This document shows positions 38,790 through 54,744 of a stretch of 64,000 nucleotides of DNA, piece after piece. Below the pieces are notes generated by a model. The model made no database searches and was not told the DNA's origin. It was given only the letters and a program-made list of their open reading frames with translations. Within the stretch, counting starts at the first letter, position 1, and the number at the start of each line of letters is the position of its first letter. This stretch comes from Neocallimastix lanati (nom. inval.) (Eukaryota; Neocallimastigomycota; Neocallimastigomycetes; Neocallimastigales; Neocallimastigaceae), in assembly GCA_016946835.1 (NCBI GenBank), contig JACVTC010000038.1, positions 1,080,001 through 1,144,000 on the forward strand. Direction: 5' to 3'. Made by a program: the position numbers and the translations under genes.

Positions 38790-39170
38790 TAATAAATATA
38801 ATAATAAATGTAAATATATAAATATAAATATAAATATAAATATAAATATAAATATAAATATAAATATAAATATAAATATAAATATAAATATAAATATAAA
38901 TATAAATATAAATATAAATATAAATATTAAATATTAAATATATAAATATAAATATAAATAAGAATAAATATAAATATAAATATAAATATAAATAAGAATA
39001 AATATAAATATAAATATAAATATAAATATAAATATAAATATAAATATAAATATAAATATAAAATAGACATGAATAAAAGAAAATATATATAAATATTAAT
39101 ATAAATATAAATATAAATATAAATATAAATATAAATATAAATATAAATATTAAATATAAATATAATAAAA
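38790..39170. repeat. (AAATAT)n hexamer array
   Basis: Almost 380 bp of TATAAA hexamers, interrupted only by a few AAGAAT variants and a short unique stretch near 39065-39095. Confidence 0.9.
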
Positions 39171-39894
39171 CATATGTTTATTAATCAATATTAAAATATT
39201 CAGTACATTGAATTTTATAACTTTTGTATCATTAATTCTGACTGCAAACTTATATTTAATAATAAAAGAATAATGATTAACTATATTAAAATATTTATAA
39301 ATTTAAGAAAAAAATTTTTTTTCTAGTATAAATTTAATATTTAGATAATAATATTTAATTATGAAAATATATTTTAATATTTTTGTAAAAATAATAATAG
39401 AATTAATTGTTAAATGATATTTAATTATAAAGATAATGTAATATTTTTTTTTGTACTGGTAATATTACAGTAATTATTTAATATTAAAAATTATAAATGC
39501 ATATTTTGATATTTTTTGTAACAATAATATTATAATTATTATTTAATAATATTTAATTATATAGGTACTATTGTAATATTTTTTGTAATAGTAATATTAT
39601 AAGTAATTATAATGATATATATAAGCAAAGATAATATTAAAATACAAAAGTATTAGAATGCAATGTACTATTATTATAATATTGATAATTGCATAAATAT
39701 TAATCAAATTAATAAAATGTCTTCTTTAAGAATGAAAATTTAATTTATTTTTTTTTTTATTTTTAATTTTTATTACTTATTATTTATTATTTAATCTTTA
39801 TTATCTTTATTACTTATTACTTATTATTTATTATTTATTATTTATTATTTTTTTATTTTTTTATTTTTTAGTATCTTTATATTTTATTCATTTA

Positions 39895-40625
39895 TTTATA
39901 TTAATACGCCACAATAAAAATAAAATTTTGTGAATTGCATCTTGACGAAAATGTGTCCCACATTAAAAATATATTAATAATAATAATAATAAATTCATTA
40001 TTATATAGAGCATATAACACGTCAATACAGATTGGTTAACATAAAAAGAAAAAAACAGAATAATTTAGACACACATCATGAGTACCCATCTCCCATTATG
40101 TCCATAACAGATATAACTGTTAAGTATGATATACTGTCATACTAGTAACAGCATCGCTCCTCCACACGTCGTTACGTTACACATTTCTGCTTGGAGCTGT
40201 ATTCCTTAACATTCCTACATATGTCTCCATTGACCACGAGCATTGGAAAAGGAAGCATTCACTCCTCCAGTGGGTGTAATCATCGGCATGTGGACATACT
40301 ATCATCAGTGCCTATGATTAAATCGTAGCATAGTATCACCAGGGCTGGGTCCAATATGTTGTCAAGGGAAAGCCTTTTGGATACCACTGTGGTTTTATGA
40401 TACCCCAAGGATAGAAACCTTGAAGCATATTATACGGCCGTGTCTGGAATCAAACCATGGATTCTACAGTAACATATATTATCCTTAACCGATTGAGCCA
40501 GCACAGCGGCCCCTAGGTTAACATAAATACAAGAGTGTGAGGCATCCTGAAAATTTTTATTTCGGAAAGTTTCATTTCGAAAAATTTTATTTCTGAAAGT
40601 TGTATTTCAAATTTTTTTTTTAAAA
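39895..40625. mobile_element. MITE-family relic interrupted by a SINE
   Basis: Left of the SINE lie AATACGCCACA, GAATTGCATCTTGACGAA and TGTCCCACAT. Right of it lie GTGTGAGGCATCCTGAAA and iterated ATTTCGGAAAGTTTCATTTCG-like phrases. Both resemble the two halves of the element at 4933-5460 (AATACGCCACAT, GAAATGCAATCTGGCG, GCCCCACACCC). The match is loose and no terminal repeats could be fixed. Confidence 0.45.
40046..40515 (-). mobile_element. tRNA-derived SINE with 12-bp target-site duplication
   Basis: A 470-bp GC-richer island bracketed by the perfect direct repeat GGTTAACATAAA (40034-40045 and 40516-40527). On the minus strand its head carries a pol III A box TGGCTCAATCGG (40500-40489) and a B box GGTTTGATTCC (40456-40446). 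Box starts are 44 bases apart, as in a tRNA gene. The 5' GGCCGCTG can pair with a CACGGCC segment right after the B box, like a degenerate acceptor stem. The 3' end reads CTGTTTTTTTCTTT, a T-rich pol III terminator rather than an A-tail. The tRNA-unrelated body has no ORF. Not recognised as any named SINE; the family is unknown to me. Confidence 0.85.
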
Positions 40626-41533
40626 GTTAATAAATAAATAAATAAATAATAAAATAAATAAATATTATATATAATTTAAATATATTACTAAATAAATAAA
40701 AATAAATAAATAAATTTAAAAACAAAATTTAAAAAATATATATATATTATATATTTTAAATTTTGTTTTAATAATAAATAAACATTAGAATTAAATCATA
40801 AAGTAATAAAAAATTTTATCACAGGCTTTTTAATTTTTCAAAATATATATATAATTGATAATAATTTTATATAAATAAAAAAAAAATAAATATTAATAAT
40901 TTAAAAGATGTAAAGGATAATAATTTAAGATATGTTTATTGTTAAAATTAAAAAAATAATATTTAAATAATTAATTGATCATTTTGACACCTTTTAAATT
41001 CTTAAGTACAGTATTTTAAAAAAATTTTAAACTTTAATAAAAATATTTTAATATTTAATAAATATTAAGAAATACTTCTAATAAAAGAGATATTTATAAA
41101 TAATCTAATAAAAAAAAAAAAGTTATTTTAATATATAGATATATAAAAACCCTTTTTAAAATTATTTCATTTTTTTTTTAATAAAAGAGATATTTAAAAG
41201 TAATCTAGAAAGAAAAAAAAAAAGTTATTTTAATATATAGTTATAAATATCTCTTATATTAAAAAAAAAAAATGAAATAATTTAAAAAAGGTTTTTTATA
41301 TAAGTAATCTAGAATGAAAAATATTTTAATATATAGTTATATAAAAAACCTTTTTAAATATTTTAATATATAGTTATATAAAAAACCTTTTTAAATATTT
41401 AAATATTTAAATATTTTATTTTTCAATTAATAAATAACTAATATTTATTATTAAATTTTATTATTATTATAATTATTATTTTTATTTATTGATTCAATAA
41501 TCTATGAAAAGATAAAATTATTCTAAAATTATT

Positions 41534-41566
<33 letters not shown>

Positions 41567-42063
41567 CCAGTAAATAAAAAATAAACTTTTTTATTTTTTT
41601 ATAAATCAAAACCATAATATCAATATTAAAACAATATTTAATTTAAATTAATTTTATTTAAACTGTTATAAAGAGTAGTATATCATATAATTAGATATGA
41701 TATACTAAGAACGAATTATTAATAATGTATTTTATAAAGATAAATAATAAAAAAGAATTATTTTAAAATTAAATATATTAAATTTTTTTTTTTACATAAA
41801 GGATAAAATAACTATTTTTATATTTATATTAATTATAACAAATATTTATAATTTTTTTTTATTATTTTACATTGAATATTTTTTTTTATACACTAATATT
41901 TATTTTAAAAGGTACACTAACATTTATATATATTTATAATAATATTTAATTAATATATAAATTATAATTAAAATTCTTTAAGAAAAAAAAAAAATTAATT
42001 GATAAAATGAATTTTTTTTTTTTATATTTATTTCAATTTGACAGTTAAGAGAAATTAGATAAT
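40626..42063. other. AT-rich intergenic DNA with palindromic repeats
   Basis: Contains the inverted and direct repeats at 41090-41400, a poly-T run at 41539-41564, and the 3' flank of the PL4 pseudogene. No gene seen. Confidence 0.75.
41090..41405. repeat. Mixed direct and inverted repeats (ATATAGTTATATAAAAAACC)
   Basis: GTTATTTTAATATATAG or a close form recurs four or five times. The segment reading AAAACCCTTTTTAAAATTAT, then TTCAT and AGAGATATTTA (about 41145-41195) is matched by its near reverse complement at about 41246-41302, so the locus can fold into a large hairpin. Confidence 0.7.
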
Positions 42064-44469
<2,406 letters not shown>

Positions 44470-44504
<35 letters not shown>

Positions 44505-44750
44505 AAATTTTTTAATTTAATAATAAAATAGAATTTTATATTTTAAATATATTTATATATATACAAATTTATGAATTTTAAAAACTAAAAAAAATGAATT
44601 GAAAATTTAAATTATTTATACTTTTTTCTTTTTTACTAAATAAGTATTAACTTTGATTTTTATCTTTTATTAAAGATAAAATTCTCTTCTTATTTTTTAA
44701 ATCTTGTAAATAATTATTTATTAACATTTTACAACCAAAATAAAATTTTA
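44470..44750. other. Promoter flank of the left PL4 copy
   Basis: A poly-T run directly next to the ATG, then AT-rich DNA with the GTATAAATAA box. The box and its surroundings resemble the upstream DNA of the right copy, so the inverted duplication probably included the promoter. Confidence 0.6.
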
Positions 44751-44937
44751 ATATAAATATTTATCCAATCATCAACATAATATCATCAAACATCATCAAC
44801 AATAATATCATCATCAATCAAACATCACTTAATCACATCAAAAAGTACTTTTTTTTTGGGTTTAAACAATCATCAAAAGTACTTTCAATTTTTTTTGATC
44901 AATCAATCAATCAAAGGAGTTGTAATTGCAAAAAAAG

Positions 44938-44976
<39 letters not shown>

Positions 44977-47715
44977 CAAAGGAGATGCAAGTGAAGTAAT
45001 AACAATAATAATAATGATGATGATGATCGATGCAAGTAAGTACTTTTTTTTTTTTTAAAATGCGAAAGAAAAGAAGTACTCCTAATTAAATCAAAGGATG
45101 AGATGATGATTGATTTTGATTGATGAATGTTCATCATCATTTTCATCATCATTGTTGTTGTTATGATCATAACCTGAATGATGTTTATCATTATTTTCAT
45201 CATCATTTTCATTATCATCATCATTGTTGTTGTTATGATCATAACTGGATTTGATCAACTCATAACCGTTGATAAGACCATCATTATCAGTCGTTGTTTT
45301 GATATCAACAGTAATCCGTTGAACAGTATCATGGAAATAAACCCTTAAACGATTATTAGTATCATCCCAGACAATGTGATGGATGAAGACCAAGACAAAT
45401 GTTCGTTTGATTCTGTCACTGATATCAACATACCGCTTAGACATAAATACTGACTGATAATGTTGATATAACTTGATCATGAATGGCTTATCAACAGTTT
45501 TGTTATTTTCCAGCATCATTGCTATATCAAGATTGATCAAGATTTCGAAAATAATCGCATTGATGTAATCACTAACCAAATTCTTACAATCACACTTAAT
45601 CAACAAATTCTTCTTCAAATTCTTCTTCAAATTCTTCTTCAAATCCTTTTTCAAATCCTTCTTCAAATTCTTTTTCTTCTTTGATTGATCATCCTTATCA
45701 TCATCATCATCAACATTTCCTTTTTTGGCATCATTATCTTCGTTATCATTACTTTTTTGATCAAACTCATCTTCGTTATCATTATCAACTTGGTTAGCAA
45801 AATCATTACCAACAACTTTTCTTTTTGGTTCAAAACCATTATCAACATTTGCGTGAGATTTTGGTTGTTCAACTTTTTTGCTGAGATTTTTTTGTTCAAC
45901 TTTTGCGTGAGATTTTGATTCAACAATTTTTGGAGACTTTTGTTCAACATTTTGCTGAGATTTGGGGTCACAAACATTTTGCTGAGACTTTTGTTCAACA
46001 ATTTGCTGAGATTCTGGTTTAACAACAATTTGCTGAGATTTTTGTTCAACATTTTGCTGAAAATTTTGTTCAACAATTTGCTGAAAATTTTGTTCAAAGT
46101 TATTATTAGCATTGTTATCATCATTGTTGTTCTTATCATCATTGTTGTTGTTGTCATCATTGTTGTTGTCAAAAAAATACCGTTTGTGATTTTGGTACGA
46201 TGTGATACGATTCTTGCAGCGATAATACCTTAATCTGATGTCTTTGTAGAATCGATTTGAATCACATACCATTGCTTGATCACATTTACCACAAACTAAT
46301 ACTGACGACAAATAATTCTCCGTTCTAGTTACACTTTGATGATGACAATGACAATGATTATTATTATTATTATTATTATTGCTACTGATTGTTGTTGTGT
46401 ACAATGGTTTGGTGTTATAGCCGTTTGAGATCAGTCTTTGAACAATCAACCATTTGTTAGAACTGAGTTTGTTCCGATCGTTGATAATCAAATCTTGATC
46501 CATCGTTAAGATCTTCTGGATGATGTTGGTGGTGATAATTCCTTGGGATTGTTCAAGATCATCATTATCATCAATCAGTTGTTCAATCAGATTATCATCA
46601 TCATTGTTTGAACATTGCTTCTTCTTCCAAATATCTCTTCTCACAATTGAAATACAACGTTCATCATTTTGAACATACTCGCATACTGTTTTGTACGACC
46701 CTTTGGCAATGTACTGATCGTAGATCAAATTGACTACGTAACGATTGTTAATCAGAATATCAACAATCTTACTCGGTTTAGGTTTGTTCTGATACCAACA
46801 ATTCTTGCTCATTGTTCAAGAAAAGTAATTGTTGTTCAAAAAAAGTAATTGTTCAAAAATTGTTCAAAAAATGTTCAAAAAATGTTCAAAATACAATCCC
46901 AAAATACTGTTCAAAAAAAATCAAATCCAATCTCAAAAAAGTAATCAACAAACAAACAAACGCAATCAAAAAATTCTTCCTTTTTTTTTTTTTTTTCAAA
47001 ATCAAAAGTATTTTTCAAAATCAAATTCGAAATCAAAACCAAAATCAAAAGTATTTTTCAAAATCAAAAGTATTTTCGAAATCAAAACCAAATCCACAAT
47101 CACTCAAATCAATTACAATTCACACAATCAATCAAAGTATGTCAATTTTTTTTGATCAATTGGGTTGAATTATTATTTTGAATTCTTGTTTGTTGTTATT
47201 TCTTGGGATCAAAAATCATTTTAAGAAATCAGTTTGGGTTTTTGGTTTTGGTTTTTTTTTTTTTTTTTTTGTTTTTTGTTTTTACAATCATCATCATCAT
47301 CATAATATCATCATCAAAATCATCATCATCAATCACTTAATCATCATCATCATCAATCATCATTTTCAAAACTACCTTCTTTTTTTTTTAATGCCATACT
47401 ACCAAAATACATCATCAAAATGAAGTACTTTTTTGATTGATCATCATCAATTTGAGTACTTTTTGAACAATCATCATCAATTGAAGTACTTAATGCAAAC
47501 AATTTGTGAGATTTTTTTTGTTTTTTTGTTTTTTTTTTTTTAAAACAACAATTTTTTTTTTTTAAAACACACCCCTAACCAAAAAAAGTAATACCACATC
47601 AACACACAACTACAACCCAAAAGTAATACAAACAATCATCAACACCCCTAACTCAAAAAAGTAATCAAAACAATCAACAAACTCCAAAAGTAATCCCATT
47701 ATTAAGATATTTTAA
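44750..47715. other. Compositional island with AAGTACT/AAGTAAT repeats
   Basis: Roughly 3 kb of CAT/TCA/TGA-rich sequence, visibly different from the A/T-only DNA on both sides. AAGTACT or GAAGTACTT occurs at about 44843, 44877, 44936, 45034, 45075, 47421, 47456 and 47483. AAAAAAGTAAT occurs around the start of the ORF and at the right end (46826-46850, 46939, 47585, 47655, 47690). Both edges share CATCATCAATC...CACTTAATCA (44810-44833; 47321-47342) as a direct repeat. No target duplication could be fixed. It looks like a discrete inserted or transferred segment that carries the recombinase-like ORF. Confidence 0.55.
45091..46812 (-). CDS. Orphan large serine recombinase-like protein lacking the catalytic domain
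   Basis: 573 residues on the minus strand. Residues 11-140 resemble the 'Recombinase' DNA-binding domain of large serine recombinases: YVVNLIYDQYIAKGSYKTVC, a later Trp, then IIQKILT and WLIVQRLISNGYNTKPLY. Residues 168-199 form the first half of a recombinase zinc ribbon: LSSVLVCGKCDQAMVCDSN...YYRC (Cys174, 177, 199). The fourth Cys seems to be in LIKCDCKNLVSDYIN (407/409), after a ~200-residue low-complexity insert made of Asn/Asp runs, EQNFQQIVEQ-type repeats and LKKNLKK repeats. Residues 460-505 (DISDRIKRTFVLVFIHHIVW then RLRVYFHDTVQRITVD) match the family C-terminal pattern. No N-terminal resolvase domain with its Ser is found upstream in any frame to 47700. Such proteins are prokaryotic in their best-known forms, so transfer or domestication is possible. 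Calling it expressed is inference. Confidence 0.6.
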   Translation of the reverse strand: MSKNCWYQNKPKPSKIVDILINNRYVVNLIYDQYIAKGSYKTVCEYVQNDERCISIVRRDIWKKKQCSNNDDDNLIEQLIDDNDDLEQSQGIITTNIIQKILTMDQDLIINDRNKLSSNKWLIVQRLISNGYNTKPLYTTTISSNNNNNNNNHCHCHHQSVTRTENYLSSVLVCGKCDQAMVCDSNRFYKDIRLRYYRCKNRITSYQNHKRYFFDNNNDDNNNNDDKNNNDDNNANNNFEQNFQQIVEQNFQQNVEQKSQQIVVKPESQQIVEQKSQQNVCDPKSQQNVEQKSPKIVESKSHAKVEQKNLSKKVEQPKSHANVDNGFEPKRKVVGNDFANQVDNDNEDEFDQKSNDNEDNDAKKGNVDDDDDKDDQSKKKKNLKKDLKKDLKKNLKKNLKKNLLIKCDCKNLVSDYINAIIFEILINLDIAMMLENNKTVDKPFMIKLYQHYQSVFMSKRYVDISDRIKRTFVLVFIHHIVWDDTNNRLRVYFHDTVQRITVDIKTTTDNDGLINGYELIKSSYDHNNNNDDDNENDDENNDKHHSGYDHNNNNDDENDDEHSSIKINHHLIL

Positions 47716-48567
47716 AAAGATATTTTTTTTTTTACCAATTATATATTTAAATTATTTTTATAATTTAAATTTTATTAACTTATTTTATTTTATTTTATTT
47801 TATTTTATTTTTTTTTTAATTAAATATATTTTATACTTTATATTTAATAATTTTATACTTTATATTTAATTTATTTTTGTTATAGGTAAAAAATTTAAAA
47901 ATATTGAGAATAAAAAAATACATTTTCATCAAAATTTAAATAGTATAAAAGAGCAATTTATTTAGTTGTAAATTATATTCATTTAAGTTTAGAAGAAATA
48001 TTTTTTTTTTATTATAAAAAATTAATATTTCATTTATTTTTAAAATTTAATAAAATTATTTTCCAAATTATTTAATTTTTTGTTAAATGATAAAGTTTGA
48101 AATATTTTAAATTAATAGATGTATTTTCCGGTAAAAAATAAATTTAAATAATTAATGAATATTTATTACAGACCGCACACTATCCTAAAAAAATTTCAAG
48201 TATAGATTATAATAATATATATTTTATATCATTAAAATTTATTATTAGAACTAGTAATATAATTAATTTTTAAATAATAAACATATATATAAAAAATAAA
48301 TTAAAATTATTTGTAAACAATATTTAATAATTAATTATTTTTCATAATTAGATTATTTATTATTTTTTTTTTTTTTAAAGTAATTATATATACTATTAAG
48401 AAAAAACAAAAAATTATTTATATATAAAGTGCTTTAATAATTAAAAAAAAAAAAAAAGTATAAATAACTGCATTTTTCATTTGATTTTAAAGATTCAAAA
48501 ATATTAATAAATATAAATATTTGTATTATACTAATTTATTGTTATTAATAAAAAAAAAAAAAAAAAA
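47716..48567. other. AT-rich DNA and promoter flank of the right PL4 copy
   Basis: A/T homopolymers and TTTTA repeats. A GTATAAATAA box at 48458-48467 lies about 100 bp upstream of the ATG, matching the left copy. The run of A residues next to the ATG is the counterpart of the left copy's poly-T. Confidence 0.6.
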
Positions 48568-51229
<2,662 letters not shown>

Positions 51230-52300
51230 ATTAACTTACAATCTAATTAAATAAAATTAATTAATAAATTCTTTTTTAAAAAATCAAAAATATTAATAGC
51301 GTATATTAATGATTAACAATTATTATTGTATATAAAAATATAAAAAATAAATAAATTGTAAAATTGGTAAGCCGTAAATATAAAAAATTAGTAGAACGTA
51401 GGATTAGTATAAACATGAAAAAAAAAAAAAGAAAAACTTTAAAATAAATAAATAATTAAAAAAAATTAGGAAAATTTTTAAAAGAAAAAAAAAATAAAAA
51501 AATTAATTATTAATATATATATATAACAAAATGTTATGTATGATATTAAAAAAGAAAAAAAAAAAAAATACATGTAAATATATAGTCTTATAACAATATT
51601 ATATATATATATATTGAATATTCAATAGTAAATAATTAAAATTTATGTAAAAATTTAATAAACTGAAAGTAAAAACAAAAATTTAAAAATTTATATATAT
51701 TTTATATTTATATTTATTATTATAAATATAAATCATTATAAATACATAGTAATGTAAAAAAAAAAAAATAAGATTGTATATTTAAAATTATTAAAATGTT
51801 TACTAATATAATTTATTCAATTTATTTAATAAAAAAAAAATAAATAAGTAAATAAATAAATATATAAATAAATAAAATTATGTTATAAATAAATTAAATT
51901 AAGTATAAAGCAGAATAGAGTAAAATATGTCAAAAAAAAAAAAAAAAAAAAAAATTACTCAAAAAAGCAGAATAACAAAAAAATCATTAATTAAAGAATA
52001 TTTAAATATATATATATATATATCTTGTCTGTATAAAACATTTTTATTGTTTAATTATTATTATTATTATTATTACTAATAAATACATAAATAAAAATTT
52101 AAGGCCTTCCTATATTATATTCTATTATATTTAAACAGTTGAATCATTTTTATTTGGTAGTTTCATCTTTATGAAATCATACTTTATTCCATGAGTATAT
52201 TTTTTTTTTAATTTTTTTTTATTTTTACTTTTTTTAAATAATAGTATTATCATTATCATTATTATAATTATTATTATTATTATTATTATTATTATTTTTA

Positions 52301-52331
<31 letters not shown>

Positions 52332-52449
52332 ATAAAAAGTAAATTATTTTTGTTATTTTCAAAATAAAAAAAATAACATTAATTTATAATAAAAATGAAA
52401 TTATTTTTTTTCTTTCTATTCTTTTCATTTTATTATTTAAATAAAAATA

Positions 52450-52489
<40 letters not shown>

Positions 52490-53916
52490 CTTTCTTTCTA
52501 TTCTTTTCATTTCATTATTTGAATAGATATTAATAAAAATAACCTTTTTTTCTTCTTCTTTATTTTTTTTTTTCATTTCATTATTTGTAACTTTTTTTTT
52601 TTTTTGTGAAATAATATCATAATTATTAATTTTTTAAGATTTAACAATAAACCTTTTTTTATATTATTATTATTATTATTTAGTGTATGCATTATAAAAG
52701 ACATGATATTAACAGTAATCAGTAATTGGTCAATCGCTGAAACATTTAACATTCAAAAAAAAAAAAATATAATAATAAAAAAAAAAAAAAAAAGTATAAT
52801 CATAAGAAAATCATAATTTATGGTCCACGTTTAAAATAAAATAAAACAAAAAAGTAAATAAATAAATTAATAAATAAATAAAAAAAATGAATGAACTAAA
52901 AACAAGAAAATAATTAATGATGTATTAATTTTTTATTATTAATTTTTTTTTTTTATTTTTATTATTTGAATGGTATTATTTTTTAATAATTTATAATTAT
53001 TATTTTTAATTATTAGAATGTTATTATTATTATTTAATAATTTATTATTAAAATTAGTATAATTAATATAATTATTGTATAAAAAGTTTGGTATTTAATT
53101 TTATATATATATATTATATATATATTTTTTGGTTATTAATAATTATTATTATTATTAAAGTTTTAAATGAAGATGAATGAAAAAAAAAAAAAGCCGTTTT
53201 TAAATAAAATAAAAAAATTTAATTTGCCTGTAATGGAAAATTTATTTTTATATTAAATAATTCTTTTTTATTTTTTTATTTTTTTATTTTCTTTTATTTT
53301 GTTTTATTTTTTTAAATTTTAATTTTACCTACAAAAAATAAAAAAAAAATTTTTGATGATAGGCCGCACTATTTTAATTTTTTTTTTTTTTTAAATTATC
53401 AATTTTATTATTCTAAAAAGTGTTTTTTTTTTTTTTTTTTTTTTTTTTATTATATTCCATGTCCGTCTGTGGATATTTATTTATTGTTAAATGTTAAGTA
53501 TAATAAATAAGCAATAATTAATATTTTCTGCTAAATATTAATATTTAATGTTTTTTGTATTTTTTTTTTTTATTTAAAATAACCTTTAATTCCTTAATAA
53601 TTAAGTTATTTATTTATTTATCTATTTATTATTGTGGCAAACAATAACAATGAAAAAAAGTATAAAAAATTTTATTAGTACAAAAGTTTAAAATAATAAA
53701 AAAAACTTTAACCATTCATTTCCGACTTTTTTGTTTTATATAATATTATTTATTATTATCATTTATTTTATTATCATTTATCTTATTATTATTATTTATC
53801 TTATTATTATTTGCTTTTCCAAAGTTAAAATGTTATAATTAAAGAATGTTGCTATATAAATAAATAATTAATAATTAATATTAATAAAAAATAATAAATA
53901 ATAAAATAATAAATAA

Positions 53917-53971
<55 letters not shown>

Positions 53972-54444
53972 ATTAATTAAAAAAATATTTAAATATTTAA
54001 TTATGTAATGCATATATAATTTATATATATATAAAAAAAGTTTTTTATTTATTTAATTAATAAGAAATATTAAACAAAAAGGAAATCATAAAATTTTCCT
54101 TTTTTTTTTTATTCTCAACTTTTTTTTTTTTTTTTTTTTAAATATATATTTATTATATATTTATTATAAATATTATGAATGTTATAAATAAATATTATTA
54201 TTATCTATTTATTATATAAGCATTTAAATAAGCATTTAAATAATAATAATAATAAAATTTTATTATTCATTCTTTCATTTTTTTATTATACAAAATTTTT
54301 TATTTATTTATTTTTAGTTTTTATTTTTATTTTTATTTTTTTTTTCATAAAAAAAGAAAGAATAAAAAGTATAAAGTTTTAAGATATTTATTTTATTTTT
54401 GCTTTATTAATTATTAAATATATATATATATATATATTTTTTTT
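51230..54444. other. Low-complexity intergenic DNA
   Basis: A/T homopolymers (poly-T of 38 bases at 52452), AAAT arrays (53921-53970), AT dinucleotides and TTA repeats. No gene or bounded element seen in 3.2 kb. Confidence 0.82.
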
Positions 54445-54744
54445 TTAACGTATTCTAAAAAGTCTTTCAACATGTTTCATATCTTCTTCTATACAAAGAT
54501 CACAGACAGGAATACCATCCTTAGGGTTACCATCTTCCTTAAAAAGATACATTTTTCTACCATCATTTTTACCACACATGACACAACATTGATTAGCCTT
54601 TGGATTTTCTATTCTGTTACGACCACTTGAAACCATTTCTCTCATTTTTTGAAGACATTCATGACAAAATAAACGTGTTCTTCCTGTAAAGTCATTGTTA
54701 CACCATAAACATGTTTTTATTTGGTCTATATTTTCGTCTTCCAT
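54445..54744 (-). CDS. Small cysteine-rich zinc-binding protein, unrecognised
   Basis: 99 residues with four CxxC pairs: C12-C15, C27-C30, C54-C57 and C81-C84, which is enough for two zinc sites. The first knuckle pair is KTCLWCNNDFTGRTRLFCHEC, followed by a basic linker (SSGRNRIENPKANQ). The second runs CCVMCGKNDGRKMYLFKEDG to VCDLCIEED and ends in a basic tail (VERLFRIR). The upstream DNA has no obvious extra exon, and the ATG at 54744 gives an acidic start MEDENIDQ. Coding quality is clear: GC content rises and synonymous third positions are AT-rich. I do not recognise the family; a LIM- or treble-clef-like adaptor is possible, but function is unknown. Confidence 0.75.
   Translation of the reverse strand: MEDENIDQIKTCLWCNNDFTGRTRLFCHECLQKMREMVSSGRNRIENPKANQCCVMCGKNDGRKMYLFKEDGNPKDGIPVCDLCIEEDMKHVERLFRIR

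Larger units (their letters stand above)
33584..39894. other. Long AT-rich intergenic region
   Basis: No gene seen in 6.3 kb. The left end holds the presumed promoter of the esterase gene (ATG at 33583 in an A-run context). Inside are several tandem repeats listed separately, long poly-T runs (38711-38746) and AT dinucleotide tracts. Short ORFs such as 37182-37445 (minus) read only K/N/Y-rich low complexity. Confidence 0.8.

Noticed and set aside
38790-39170. Regular repeat array considered as CRISPR-like
   Set aside because: Simple hexamers without spacers, in a eukaryotic genome.
40430-40515. Functional tRNA gene
   Set aside because: The A and B boxes are good, but the acceptor pairing is imperfect, no standard anticodon arm is seen, and the segment is the head of a 470-bp element with a target duplication.
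45663-46172. ORF inside the recombinase-like gene, other frame
   Set aside because: It is a shadow of the 573-aa frame, produced by Asn/Asp and Gln repeat codons.
46812-47168. Plus-strand ORFs rich in K, N and S
   Set aside because: They read CAAAATCAAAAGTA-type repeats upstream of the recombinase-like ORF. I also looked here for the missing catalytic domain on the minus strand and found none.
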